Notes under the pieces: model-generated
Seen by the model: the letters and a program-made list of their open reading frames with translations, nothing else
What the model was told of the DNA's origin: nothing
Databases searched by the model: none
Assembly: GCF_011516635.5 (NCBI RefSeq)
Contig: NZ_CP096255.1
Span: 1,302,001-1,366,000, forward strand
DNA length: 64,000 nucleotides
Direction: 5' to 3'
Source of the DNA: Bradyrhizobium barranii subsp. apii
GTDB lineage: Bacteria; Pseudomonadota; Alphaproteobacteria; Rhizobiales; Xanthobacteraceae
In this document: one piece after another, positions 46,535 to 55,346 of the stretch
How positions within the stretch are numbered: the stretch's first letter is position 1
Layout: each line of letters begins with the position of its first letter
Program-made: the position numbers and the translations under genes

Positions 46535-47024
46535 CGTTCGATCTCGCAAAGCATGTACTGCCCCGGCACCTGATCACTCCGGACTAGACCGTTTTCCCGC
46601 TGCTTCCGCGCAATCCCTCGAAATGCTCTTGCTCATAGTCGGCTGCCCGATCCTGATTCGTCTGCCTGGCGCGGCGGGAAGTGGCTGGCACCGATTCATT
46701 CTCGGGGCGATTACTTTCGTTGCCTTGTTCGTGGTGGCGACGCCGGCGTCATCAGACCCTCTGCGGTGGCCTTGACCGTCATCGGGTTCTTTTTGCTAAT
46801 GGTTCGCTCATGGCGAAAACGGCGCGGCTAGAGCGAAGTTTGCGCTTCCATTCGCGTCGATTGTCTGCGTCGCCGGTTTGGTGGCGGCCCGCCCATAGCG
46901 CGATGAAGCCGCTGGAAACGCCGGGTTTGTCGCGGCGGAATATCCTGCCAATTGGTGCCGTCGGCATCCGTAAAAAGCCCGGCGCGGGGCCGGGCTCGTG
47001 CTTCCTATGGCCGCGCTTACTGCG
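46535..47024. other. gap with only weak coding signals
   Basis: A 51-residue hydrophobic frame (46623-46775, + strand, MLLLIVGCPILIRLPGAAGS) and a minus-strand frame around 46779-46967 (SGFIALWAGRH) are the only candidates. Neither has a clear ribosome-binding site. Treat as unassigned. Confidence 0.35.
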
Positions 47025-47239
47025 TTATTTCTTTGGCACAGTCTGCACCGGATCCTCGAGCTTCGTCGTGCGCGCCAGGATGTCGTGCAGACAGAACGAC
47101 AGCACTTCGGAGGCCTCTCCATAGGCTTGATGGAAAGTCTCACCCAAGCCATCCAGCACTCGAATGCCGACGATTGTCATTTGACGGAGCTCGAACAGTG
47201 CATTGTCGATCTCGTCGGCCGGTGGGGGCTGATGTTCAT
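47025..47239 (-). pseudogene. short conserved protein, apparent frameshift near its start
   Basis: A good ribosome-binding site ('gggagggcggc') precedes ATG at 47239, which reads MNISPH and then goes off. The coherent protein ADEIDNALFELRQMTIVGIRV, continuing LDGLGETFHQAYGEASEV and ending QTVPKK at 47025, is one base out of frame. Adding a C to the run at 47224-47228 would join them into about 71 residues. Either a real lesion or a homopolymer error. Confidence 0.4.
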
Positions 47240-47338
47240 GCCGCCCTCCCGATCTGTTCAGCGAGCACCATTCGAAAGACCCCCAGCAACTCATGCCGGG
47301 CATCACCGAAGAGTGCAGCGCCCCGATCTGAAGAAGAA

Positions 47339-47548
47339 ATGACCGACGACCTACGAACCGACAAAGCCGCGCGGGTCCCAAAGCCCTTCCCCAGCTTCGA
47401 ACCTCAAATAACAAAAGGCGGCCGCTGGTTTGTCGCCGTGGCAACCGGTGTTGGTCCGATTTCCCACATTGGAGACTTCGCGACGGAGGTGGAGGCGAAG
47501 CACTGGATTCTGACAACGTCGAAATATTGGCCCGGCAAACCGATCTAA
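47339..47548 (+). CDS. small conserved hypothetical protein
   Basis: A 69-residue cytoplasmic protein, start MTDDLRTDKAARVPKPFPSF, then FVAVATGVGPISHIGDFATE and EAKHWILTTSKYWPGKPI. From memory this short family is frequent in Bradyrhizobium; its function is not known. The ATG follows 'aagaag' with weak complementarity. The frame is open upstream but homology starts here. Confidence 0.6.
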   Translation: MTDDLRTDKAARVPKPFPSFEPQITKGGRWFVAVATGVGPISHIGDFATEVEAKHWILTTSKYWPGKPI

Positions 47549-47595
47549 ACGCGACAGTCGGGAGCCTGGCCCGCACCACAGTGTTGGAGACGGCG

Positions 47596-47709
47596 ATGGA
47601 AGCGCTCTGGATCGGCGGCGCGACATTCTTCGGACTCGGCACCCTGATCCTCGAAGACCAATTGGGGGCCATCCGCCGCCTAGTCGCGCTCGGGCTCAGA
47701 AGCAAATAA
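47596..47709 (+). CDS. possible 37-residue membrane peptide
   Basis: Open frame MEALWIGGATFFGLGTLILE followed by a basic end (RRLVALGLRSK), one hydrophobic segment. Start ATG at 47596 has only a weak 'ggaga' upstream. Low support. Confidence 0.28.
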   Translation: MEALWIGGATFFGLGTLILEDQLGAIRRLVALGLRSK

Positions 47710-47796
47710 GCCATGTCTGCGGCGCCCCCAGGAACCTGAACATCCAACATTTATGTTGCTTCAGCCCCTACCCTGAAGGCATCCCGACAGCGACCC

Positions 47797-47898
47797 ATGA
47801 TCGAGAGCCTGAGAGTGACCTTCGCGATAGCCGCGACCGCTGCCGTGGCCGCAGGGGCGTTTTTTGCCATTCGGTTCGTTGTAGGATTTTACGGATGA
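47797..47898 (+). CDS. possible 33-residue membrane peptide
   Basis: Open frame MIESLRVTFAIAATAAVAAG ending FVVGFYG, a single hydrophobic helix. Similar tiny peptides are often annotated in this genus. No clear ribosome-binding site. The surrounding bases 47710-48002 hold no other gene that I can support. Confidence 0.28.
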   Translation: MIESLRVTFAIAATAAVAAGAFFAIRFVVGFYG

Positions 47899-48002
47899 GG
47901 CTCCCGTCGCTGCCCTATTGACCAATCCGTTGTGATCGACCGGGGCGTCCTTGCAAAATCCAGCGGCTGGCTCCGCACCTGATTCACCCCTACCCTCTAG
48001 CC

Positions 48003-48254
48003 ATGACCAAGGCAGAGAACAGAGCGGCCGCGAAGGCCTACCATCAAGAGCGAATGCGCCAGCGTGCGGAAGAAGCGCGGGCCGAAGCCGTCAAGGCAGA
48101 TCTGGCCGAACTCGATCGGCTACGAAAGTATCTCATCTCCGGCAAGAATGCAGGTGAGCCCGCCGACGAGTTGGTCTCCGCGATCGATGACTACGTGGAG
48201 AAGCTGACCGGCAACCGCACCACGCTCCACACCCACAACCACCGCGGCGGGTGA
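48003..48254 (+). CDS. small charged coiled-coil protein
   Basis: An 83-residue, highly charged protein: MTKAENRAAAKAYHQERMRQ, then RAEEARAEAVKADLAELDRLRKYL (coiled coil) and a C-terminal HNHRGG. No signal sequence, no family recognised. It is followed at once by a decayed copy of another short family (48261). Confidence 0.5.
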   Translation: MTKAENRAAAKAYHQERMRQRAEEARAEAVKADLAELDRLRKYLISGKNAGEPADELVSAIDDYVEKLTGNRTTLHTHNHRGG

Positions 48255-48260
48255 GTTTTT

Positions 48261-48475
48261 CCCGCAAGCAAGCTCGTCGAGCTCGCCGACAACATCCCGC
48301 CCGGTCCAGGACCGCATTCATATCGAGAAGATCAACGCCCTTTTCCTCTACAAGCTGAAGGCCACCGGACCGGAGTTCGCCGCAGGCATCAGCTTCGCGG
48401 TCGAGCGCGGTTGGCTCGAGCTGCACCTATGGCGCGCTCAAGGCGACGGGTCAAAATTTGCTGGCGGACGGCTAG
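48261..48475 (+). pseudogene. decayed copy of short family A (ERGWLELH type)
   Basis: Three frames are needed to read it: KLVELADNIPP, then VQDRIHIEKINALFLYKLKATGP...FAVERGWLELH, then TYGALKATGQNLLADG and a stop. The same core, KLVELA...IHIEKIN...ERGWLELH, recurs at 50128-50366. At least two small indels and a missing start make it non-functional. From memory the intact family of about 85-90 residues is common in Bradyrhizobium, function unknown. Confidence 0.7.
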
Positions 48476-48610
48476 GAGCCGCGGGGGCGGTCGCCGTTTT
48501 AAAGTTCGCTAGCTCGCCCCGAGCTGGCAAGCGGCCCGGCCCGTCCCCTCACCTGCCCCCAGCCGGGGCCCTCTTCGGCGGCGTGACGATCTGGGGTGTC
48601 TCCGATAAAC

Positions 48611-48631
48611 GAACCCCGCCGAAGCGGGGTC
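48611..48631 (-). terminator. intrinsic terminator of the CsbD-like gene
   Basis: A stem 'ccccgc' and 'gcgggg' with loop 'cgaa' lies 7 bp after the stop codon of the minus-strand gene, followed by a T-containing stretch on that strand. Confidence 0.7.
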
Positions 48632-48637
48632 GATTGC

Positions 48638-48841
48638 TCACCAAGTCTGACGACCGTACCAATCATCGACCTCTTTCTTCGTCTGGTCTTTCTGATAGCC
48701 GTATCGCTCCTGAATTTTGCCTTCGAGTTGATCTCGCTTCCCATTGATCACGTCGAGATCATCATCAGTGAGCTTTCCCCATTGCTCTTTGATCTTGCCT
48801 TTGACCTGTTTCCAGTTTCCCTCGACCTGGTTCCAATCCAT
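48638..48841 (-). CDS. csbD: CsbD family stress protein
   Basis: A 67-residue hydrophilic protein of the CsbD family, small helical proteins induced by general stress. The sequence MDWNQVEGNWKQVKGKIKEQ, then WGKLTDDDLDVINGKRDQLEGKI and RYGYQKDQTKKEVDDW, is almost a textbook CsbD. It is divergent from a PRC-barrel gene, an arrangement that would suit a shared stress promoter in the 129-bp spacer; that is an inference. Confidence 0.93.
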   Translation of the reverse strand: MDWNQVEGNWKQVKGKIKEQWGKLTDDDLDVINGKRDQLEGKIQERYGYQKDQTKKEVDDWYGRQTW

Positions 48842-48970
48842 GACGCTGCCTCTTGTTAATCGGTTTACTCGGTGCAGCACCAACGAATAATCGTGAAAGC
48901 CGTTCCTGCTCATCACTAGGAACGAATGCCGAGCGCTTCTGTTTTTAAGGTTCCAGCTAGGGAGGATATC

Positions 48971-49387
48971 GTGAGAACATTGGCCACCGTCGCTGCTCTG
49001 CTCTTTGCTTCCGCGGCGTTCGCGCAGACTCCTGCTCACACGGCGTCCGAAGCAGCCGCACCAATCGCCGCTGCGGGAGACTGGAGCGCAGCAAAAATGA
49101 AGGGCGTCAACGTTTACAATGAAGCCAACGACAAAGTCGGCGACGTCTATGACATCATCATCGACTCTCAGGGCCGGGTGAGGGGTCTTGTCATCGAGGC
49201 TGGCGGCTTTTTGGGAATGGGCACGCATTATGTGCTGGTCGCGATGAACAGCCTCAAATTCGCTAATAAGGCTGGGAAAACGACCGAAGGAATGACGTCC
49301 GAGACTGCGCGCGAATGGTTTCCCGATCGCGCCGTTATCAACGTCACGAAAGACCAACTCAAGTCGATGCCAGAGTTCAAGTACTAG
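48971..49387 (+). CDS. secreted PRC-barrel domain protein
   Basis: A 138-residue exported protein. The GTG start at 48971 has a strong 'ggagg' 6 bp upstream. The signal peptide MRTLATVAALLFASAAF ends at AQTPA. The PRC-barrel core is MKGVNVYNEANDKVGDVYDIIIDSQG, then VRGLVIEAGGFLGMGTHYVLV. Such domains bind or stabilise partners in stress responses. Divergent from the CsbD-like gene. Confidence 0.85.
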   Translation: MRTLATVAALLFASAAFAQTPAHTASEAAAPIAAAGDWSAAKMKGVNVYNEANDKVGDVYDIIIDSQGRVRGLVIEAGGFLGMGTHYVLVAMNSLKFANKAGKTTEGMTSETAREWFPDRAVINVTKDQLKSMPEFKY

Positions 49388-49534
49388 GTAACTCTGTCGA
49401 AAGGGCCTGTGGCGACAGTCGCCAGCTAGGCAGCGAGGCTGCTCGCTGCTCTAGCGCTTCCCACGCTCAACCAGCAATTCCGCCGAGGTTGAACGCGCCA
49501 TCGCCGCCGCGGGACGTGAGCCGAAACGGAGGGA

Positions 49535-49626
49535 ATGACCTAACGAGGCTGGGGTCGGCGTTTCGAGGATCCAATCGGATTGGTGATCTCGTACTGGTGA
49601 CGTTGCTCAACGCCGGGAATACGTGA
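49535..49626 (+). pseudogene. decayed fragment of short family B (TERGWGRPFEDP type)
   Basis: Reads ATG ACC TAA, then RGWGRRFEDPI, then after a one-base shift IGDLVLVTLLNAGNT and stop. It aligns with the start of the frame at 50558 (MTERGWGRPFEDPIKIGDRV). A nonsense codon at position 3 and a frameshift disable it. Confidence 0.65.
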
Positions 49627-49844
49627 AGGCGGCGGCTCCATGGCCGCATCGGGTTGATTTCCTTGAATCTTCGCATCGTCGTTCTACACCAATGAGCATC
49701 CGAGATTTTTGTCCCTCCACCTCGGGGCTGGTCCGAGCATTGCGGCCGGGACAGCGTATTTTCGAGCCGGCGGCGCATTGCCTGGGATCTTCCACTTCGG
49801 CACGAATCAGATTCCTATGCGCAAAGGCGCAGGGGGGACTGATA

Positions 49845-50018
49845 ATGAAGCTGATTCTCAGCGATGGCGGCCGCGCTATTCCCGTCCATCGGTGTGAGCT
49901 TTGCTTGCAGCCAATGAGGCACGTAGGCGATCAAGCCGAATGCCGGCTGTTCAGGTGCGACGACTGCGCTCTTGTCAGCACGGAGGTGTTGATGCTCGGC
50001 AACCCAGGCCGCAAGTAG
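49845..50018 (+). CDS. small zinc-ribbon-like protein
   Basis: A 57-residue protein, MKLILSDGGRAIPVHRCELC, then LQPMRHVGDQAECRLFRCDD and CALVSTEVL. Two C-x-x-C pairs (CELC and CDDC) can form a zinc ribbon. A purine-rich 'aggggg' lies 8-13 bp before the ATG. From memory short homologues occur in Bradyrhizobium. Function unknown. Confidence 0.6.
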   Translation: MKLILSDGGRAIPVHRCELCLQPMRHVGDQAECRLFRCDDCALVSTEVLMLGNPGRK

Positions 50019-50127
50019 TCGCGGCATGTGATGCTCAGGGGGCGGCCCGCCAGCCGCTGCCCGTCACTGTTCGGTGCAATCGGCGCCAACGCATTACCGC
50101 CGCGCAGGCGGCCAATGGGACACGCCG

Positions 50128-50366
50128 ATGAAGCGAGCCGAAGAACGACCCTATGCGAACCCGGAAGCGGCTGCACGCAAGTTGGTAGAGCTCGCAGTCA
50201 CCGTCGAGGCTGTCCAAGACGGCCGCATCTACATCGAGCGGATCAACGCGCCGTTCCTGTTCACGCTGAAGCCGGCATCAGGCACGCGGTCGAGCGCGGT
50301 TGGCTCGAGCTGCACGAGAGCGGGACTTACGTCCGGTTGCTCGGCTCTGAAGCTATATTGGCGTAG
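50128..50366 (+). pseudogene. decayed copy of short family A, small internal deletion
   Basis: Starts well (MKRAEERPYANPEAAARKLV, then ELAVTVEAVQDGRIYIERIN) and reads FLFTLK at about 50268, then jumps frame to AGIRHAVERGWLELHESGTY and ends AILA at 50366. Compared with the copy at 48261, about 20 bases are missing at the jump. The N-terminal part runs on in the first frame without family similarity. Confidence 0.75.
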
Positions 50367-50557
50367 GAACCAAAGGTTCCCCGCGCCGCTTTCCTCTCGC
50401 CGGCGTCTCCGCCGATCGCCGGCTGGAAGTGGCGGCCCCGGCCCATGCCCCCGTCGCGCCGGGGCCGTTCTCCTATTTGCAATCGGACTGATCCGGGCGA
50501 TCCTACTGACGTGACCGGGATGCCGGAGCGCAATGTTGTCGAGGTGAAGCGCAAAGA

Positions 50558-50929
50558 ATGACCGAACGAGGCTGGGGGCGGCCTTTCGAGGATCCGATCA
50601 AGATTGGCGATCGCGTACTGCTGACGCTGCTCGACGCCGGCGAGTACATCACGGCGTTACCGAAGAAGGAGCATGCCGCGCCAGAATGGCAAGCCGCGAA
50701 AGCTCACCCTGGGACTTCCTTGGTGCTTCCGTGGGTATACTTGCAGACGTGTTTGTGGGTGGCGTGCTATGCACGCTGTCAGCCTGGGTCATGGGGAGAG
50801 TGGTCCTTTTGGCTCGCTACGGCATACTACGGCGGATACGCATCGAGCTATTATGCTCCCGCATATTACCGGCAGGTTGTTCGCCCCGCATACGCGCACT
50901 ATGTCCGTAGATACTATCGCGGGTGGTGA
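50558..50929 (+). CDS. chimeric ORF: family B N-terminus fused to a Tyr-rich tail
   Basis: A 123-residue frame. Residues 1-47 (MTERGWGRPFEDPIKIGDRV to PEWQAA) match a short Bradyrhizobium family; from memory its members continue differently. Residues about 48-85 do not match, and the end (YYGGYASSYYAPAYYRQVVR) looks like the tail of a Tyr-rich secreted protein. So two genes appear fused by deletion. It may be expressed but is unlikely to be functional as either parent. Confidence 0.45.
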   Translation: MTERGWGRPFEDPIKIGDRVLLTLLDAGEYITALPKKEHAAPEWQAAKAHPGTSLVLPWVYLQTCLWVACYARCQPGSWGEWSFWLATAYYGGYASSYYAPAYYRQVVRPAYAHYVRRYYRGW

Positions 50930-51021
50930 TCGCCGCGGGCGTTCCGGATAACAAGAGGTCGCAGAGATGTCTGCGGCCTTCCATATGCGCAAATGTGGCC
51001 CGCCTGCTCAACGAGCCAACG

Positions 51022-51951
51022 CTAGCCACTCTCGCGCCGAAAGGCGGTTGGCGTAACTCCAACCAACTTTCGAAACACGCGGTTCAGTTGGGATGCATCG
51101 CTAAACCCCGCCGCGAGCGCCACGTCGGCCATCGATAGATCGCTTTTCGACAAAATCTCTTTTGCAACATTGATCCGCTCGGAAAGGACGTACTGATAGG
51201 GCGAAAGCCCAACTGAGTGTTTAAACGCCCGAATAAAGTGGAACTGGCTCAGTCCTAGCAAGTTCGCTAGATCGGATACCCCGATTACTTTCGAAATGTG
51301 AGCATCAACAAAATCCTTGATGCGTCTCAATTGAAGTACAGTTAAACCTCCGCGAACTGGGTTCAGTTGCGAGTACTTTGAGTCAGCAGCGTGCCGTAGT
51401 TCCCACAAAAGCAATAGTCCGAGCGTCTCCGCATATGCATGGTCATCTATGCCTGAGCCATCCAAGGCGCTTTGGAGTTTTTGGAGCGTAGCTTTAAGAT
51501 TGCTATGCTCGAAGTACAAAGATGGAGGAATATTTGAGATGTCGCTTGCGGATTGGTCTGATGTGGGAGGGGCGAGATGAACCGCAAAGACCGACGACAT
51601 CCGGCCTTTGAAGCAATTCCAACCTTCCACGGAAGATCCGATCGGCGCGAACGTTAATTTATCTCGAAGGTCAGTAAGCGTCGAACGGCTCCCCCCGTTT
51701 ATAGTCGTCTCCCCATCAGAGCGAACAAAATCATGCAGCGCTAAATAAGCTGCATCTCCCTTCACTCGGTATTTCAATTCCGTTGGTTGAAGGCGAACAA
51801 GCTCGGCAGACAACCACGCCCAAGACATCCGTTTAACCAAAAATGGAAGATGTGCATCAGGGCGTCGCTGATGCCACTCGATTTTAGCGACTGGCCCCAA
51901 ACTAACCCGCCCTATTCGTGAGAGCGCGGTATTTTGGTCCGACTGGTGCAT
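51022..51951 (-). CDS. AraC-family transcriptional regulator
   Basis: A 309-residue regulator. The C-terminal HTH pair is typical of AraC/XylS: KVIGVSDLANLLGLSQFHFIRAFKHSVGLSPYQYVL and LSMADVALAAGFSDASQLNRVFRKLVGVTPTAFRR. The N-terminal 200 residues show no clear cupin motif and are probably the effector domain. The start is MHQSDQNT (51951); nine residues upstream (51978) are open. GC is lower than the core half. It lies just before an IS1380-type transposase gene, so its upstream region may be altered. Confidence 0.9.
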   Translation of the reverse strand: MHQSDQNTALSRIGRVSLGPVAKIEWHQRRPDAHLPFLVKRMSWAWLSAELVRLQPTELKYRVKGDAAYLALHDFVRSDGETTINGGSRSTLTDLRDKLTFAPIGSSVEGWNCFKGRMSSVFAVHLAPPTSDQSASDISNIPPSLYFEHSNLKATLQKLQSALDGSGIDDHAYAETLGLLLLWELRHAADSKYSQLNPVRGGLTVLQLRRIKDFVDAHISKVIGVSDLANLLGLSQFHFIRAFKHSVGLSPYQYVLSERINVAKEILSKSDLSMADVALAAGFSDASQLNRVFRKLVGVTPTAFRRESG

Positions 51952-52071
51952 CCGCACACCTCCGCTGACGAGGCGCACAGGATTGCCTTCGGCTTTTCAC
52001 CGCCTGACGACCGGTACTTTGCAACGCGCTTGAGGGATGGGTTGGGTGAACGCGGGCGGACGCCCCACCGG

Positions 52072-53415
52072 TCAAGGACCGAGCGGCAGCAGCGCGCCGG
52101 GCAAGCTGCGGATCAGGTCGGCTTCGGGACATGCCGCGGCGAACGCAAGGCGAATGCGGCTCTTGGTCTCGACAACCCGGGCGGCGATTTTCAAGAGCCG
52201 AAGACGCAGCGTCGCGAACTCGGCAGTGGCCAATTCCCGGACTTTGGGAATGGCGTCGCGCACGGTCAGCATCAGCCAATAAGCGGCGGTATGGAGAACG
52301 AGGCGGACTTGATTGGCGAGCGCCGAACGGCAACTGGTGCGATCGGAGGCGAGCTGCGTCTTATGCAGCTTGATCAGATTCTCGGCTTGGCCGCGCGCGC
52401 AATACAGGCTGTCGTAGATCCACTCGGCCGAGCCGACATCGAGGCTGGTGACGACGAAGCGGATGTCGAGGCCGAGCATCGTCGCCTCAATACGGGCGAC
52501 GGTGCGTCGTTCGCGATCCCAGGACTTTGCCTTGTGGCGCGTCTCGGTATAGCCGCGCAGAACCGGCAGGTTCTCGATGGCGCGTCGCGTGCGGATGTCG
52601 TCGGCGACCGCGTCGACTTTTCTGGCGAGCGGCTTGGTGCCGGACAGACCGAAGATGTAGTCGATGCCGTTGGTCTCGCACCACGCCATTGCCTCCGGCC
52701 GGGCATAGTGCCCGTCGCCACGGAACGTAATTCGCGTGTTGTGCCACCGCGTCCGGATATGCCGTACCAGGCGGCGCAGATGGGCACGCACCTCGACGCC
52801 GCCCGGCGTCTTGCCGGGCCGCAGCACGACCGCCACGGGCCGGCTCTTCTCCGTGTCGTAGACGTGGATCGGCAGGAAGCAGCGTTCGTCATAATGAGCG
52901 TTGAACAGCGAGAGCTGCTGATGGCCGTGGACGACATCGCAGGTATCATCGATGTCGAGCGTGACGGATGCCGGCTCGCGCGGGTAGCTATCCATCCATG
53001 CGTCGACCAAAGTGTAGGTCAGTCGGATCACGTCGCGCAGGCGCGGAGCATTCTCCAGACGCGACAGCGTCGGTTGGGAACACAGATCGCGACCCGTGTC
53101 CGGCAGCCGTCCGCAGGCCAGCTTGAATGCCGGATCGGACCGCAGATGATCGAGGTCGTCGGCGTCCTCGTAGCCGCAGCAGATCGCGAACATGCGCGCG
53201 CGGAACATATCGACAAGGCTGTGCACGACCCGCGTCGGATCGCGCCGATCCGGGAACACCCGGGCCAAATTGTCGGCCAAGCCGAGACGCCGCTCGGCCA
53301 TCGCCAGAAGCATCACGCCCCCGTTCGAGGTCAGCCGACCGCCATCGAAGGCAGCTGTGACTTTCTTGGCGTGAACGGCTGGAAACGAGAAGGGCAGAAT
53401 CGTATCATCGGTCAT
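52072..53415 (-). CDS. IS1380-family transposase
   Basis: A 447-residue transposase: N-terminus AVHAKKVTAAFDGGRLTSNGGVMLL, the LDIDDTCDVVHGHQQLSLFNAHYD stretch with catalytic Asp, the second acidic block FRGDGHYARPEAMAW, and the conserved LAHNQVRL-type block LANQVRLVLHTAAYWLML. Full length without stops, so it may be active. I could not fix the ends of the element or a target duplication by eye. A 9-base direct repeat (ctttgcaac) near 52018 and 53454 is likely chance. Confidence 0.88.
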   Translation of the reverse strand: MTDDTILPFSFPAVHAKKVTAAFDGGRLTSNGGVMLLAMAERRLGLADNLARVFPDRRDPTRVVHSLVDMFRARMFAICCGYEDADDLDHLRSDPAFKLACGRLPDTGRDLCSQPTLSRLENAPRLRDVIRLTYTLVDAWMDSYPREPASVTLDIDDTCDVVHGHQQLSLFNAHYDERCFLPIHVYDTEKSRPVAVVLRPGKTPGGVEVRAHLRRLVRHIRTRWHNTRITFRGDGHYARPEAMAWCETNGIDYIFGLSGTKPLARKVDAVADDIRTRRAIENLPVLRGYTETRHKAKSWDRERRTVARIEATMLGLDIRFVVTSLDVGSAEWIYDSLYCARGQAENLIKLHKTQLASDRTSCRSALANQVRLVLHTAAYWLMLTVRDAIPKVRELATAEFATLRLRLLKIAARVVETKSRIRLAFAAACPEADLIRSLPGALLPLGP

Positions 53416-53916
53416 GGCGGGCCTGGTGTTCGCGGCTGAAGGTGATGGGGTTGGCTTTGCAACCGAATCCTACGCCGCATCAGCGCTTTACACCACGCTC
53501 GCCAGCCTCTCAGGCGCCCTCTGACGAATAAGACGGGCTAATTCCCCTTAAAGATGCGGTCTTTGTCACAATGCACTAACGATAATTGCTTCGAAAATAT
53601 CAATAATTGCTCGTATTGTTAAAAGTTGCTGCGGGACGCGTTAAGAACGTACCTTACGTTTCTTACAACTTGCGCAAAGTAGCCTTTCTTGCGCCGAAAT
53701 CATTTCAAGCGCTAGTGCTCCTATTGCCGATTAGGGGGGCATCAAATATTGCTTCGGCGGTCCGTGACGCGCTGCTGAGGCATGCTTCAATCTTACGATT
53801 GCAGGTCGATGCCTAACGGCAAACAGTCCCGCGCCTGTTGCTGGTAAAACTTAAGTCCTGCTGGGGCGGGTGCACCTCTTGAATTCCGCCACGAATGATT
53901 GGGAAACTGCAGGCGA
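53416..53916. other. gap between IS elements, no supported gene
   Basis: About 500 bp of lower-GC sequence between the IS1380 and IS256-type elements. I see no coding frame with a credible start, and no terminal inverted repeats within it. It probably includes the outer end of the IS1380 element near 53420-53530. Confidence 0.5.
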
Positions 53917-55346
53917 GGGGGATGTCCCGATCGCTGTTGAACTACGTCGGGTCGACGTTGCCGGAATGAATATTACGCAGCCCTCGTGACGTGGGCAACG
54001 GACTTGATTGTCATGCGATCGTGGTGAGCTTGAAGGGCCGCACGCAGAACCGACAATTGCTTATGCGCCTTCAATCGTCGGAAGCCCTTGTTGGCCTCGA
54101 TCATACCGGCCGCGACCCATCGCAAGGCCATACCGGCATCCCGCCAGCGTTTAACGTTGCGCGTGACGCGGCGAATGGTGCCCATCATGTTCTCGGCGAT
54201 ATTGGTACAGGCGAGCGATCGGCGAAGCTCCTTCGGCAACTTCAACCGGACGACAGTCAGGATTTCGTCGAGGCCTTCGAGGATACTGGCCGCAACGCCG
54301 GGCCATTGCTGGTCGAGTCGACGCGCGAGATTGCGGATCAATTTTTCAGCCTTGTCGGCGTCATCGAGCTCCCAGGCCTGGCGCAGCACCCGGCGGGTGG
54401 CCGCATGATGCTCTTTCGGCAGGCGTTCCATGATGTTGCGCGCCTTGTGGATCTGGCAGCGCTGGATCGCAGCGGCCGAACCGAAGGTGCGGCGGATCGC
54501 CTTCGACAACGCCTTCGCGCCGTCGGCGATGAACAGTCTTGGCACCGTCGGGTCGAGCCCGCGCGAGACCAGGTTGTCCAGCAGGGCCTGAACCGTTGCT
54601 GCATTCTCGGTCGCCCCTTCCACCAGCGCCAGCGGATGCTTGTTGCCTTCGCCGTCAACCCCGATCGCGGCCACCAGCACGAGATCGTCGTCGAGATGCA
54701 GCCCGTCGATTTGGACCACCAGAAGGTCGAGCGCGGACAGATCGGCAGCCATGAAGTCGGCCAGCCGCGCCGCCGACAGAGCCACGAACCTCCGCGAGGC
54801 CGCCGACTTCGAAATCCCCGATCCGGGCGGTGCCGGCACGTCACCCTCGGGCAGCCGGACGGCGCGGCCGAACCGGCGCGTCGACACATTGATCAGCATC
54901 AGGTTCATCGCCCAGCGACCGAGCCAGTCCTCCTGCGCCGCCGTTTCCCAGCTCGGGATCGTGACCTCGCGGCCGTCCATGCCCCGGACCCGCGGGCGAT
55001 CGACCTCGATCTTGCCGCCGTGGAAACCGATCCGCCCCCGCGTTCGGCCCCAACGGTGCGCCCGCCGCGCCGCATCACGACCGTGGCGCGGCCCGCAGGC
55101 CGCTGTCACATCCGCCTCCATCATCGTGCCGAGCGCCTCGATTCCTGCCGCAAGGCAGAACCGATCGAAGCTCGCTCGCACTTCCGCAAATGATTTCTCC
55201 ACAGCCCCGGTCGCCGGCCAACCAGCCGGTGTGATATCTCTCGTCATGGCGTTGCTCTCCTTTGTGGAATCAGCACCCCGAGCCTACCGGCTCAAGGTGG
55301 GCAACGCCGACCTCTTCAGAAATTCAACAGAACCCGGGACATCCCC
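53917..55346 (-). mobile_element. IS256-family insertion sequence
   Basis: The ends carry imperfect inverted repeats: 'ggggatgtcccg' followed by 'ctgttgaa' on the left, and the inverse 'ggggatgtcccg' with 'ctgttgaa' on the right. The element is about 1430 bp and contains one transposase gene. The bases flanking each end do not match, so no target duplication is left, which suggests a later recombination or deletion. Its right end abuts the start of an IS66 tnpC. Confidence 0.8.
53973..55247 (-). CDS. IS256-family transposase
   Basis: A 424-residue DDE transposase. Catalytic residues appear in VVQIDGLHLDDD (first Asp), LFIADGAKALS (second Asp) and ACTNIAENMMGTIRRVTRNV (Glu), with the CQIHKARNIMERLP block typical of IS256/MuDR-like enzymes. 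The frame is intact. The start MTRDITPAGWPATG is used. Confidence 0.9.
   Translation of the reverse strand: MTRDITPAGWPATGAVEKSFAEVRASFDRFCLAAGIEALGTMMEADVTAACGPRHGRDAARRAHRWGRTRGRIGFHGGKIEVDRPRVRGMDGREVTIPSWETAAQEDWLGRWAMNLMLINVSTRRFGRAVRLPEGDVPAPPGSGISKSAASRRFVALSAARLADFMAADLSALDLLVVQIDGLHLDDDLVLVAAIGVDGEGNKHPLALVEGATENAATVQALLDNLVSRGLDPTVPRLFIADGAKALSKAIRRTFGSAAAIQRCQIHKARNIMERLPKEHHAATRRVLRQAWELDDADKAEKLIRNLARRLDQQWPGVAASILEGLDEILTVVRLKLPKELRRSLACTNIAENMMGTIRRVTRNVKRWRDAGMALRWVAAGMIEANKGFRRLKAHKQLSVLRAALQAHHDRMTIKSVAHVTRAA

Noticed and set aside
52018..53462. 9-base direct repeat 'ctttgcaac' as a possible target duplication of IS1380
   Set aside because: Too long for the usual 4-bp IS1380 duplication and without adjacent inverted ends, so probably chance.
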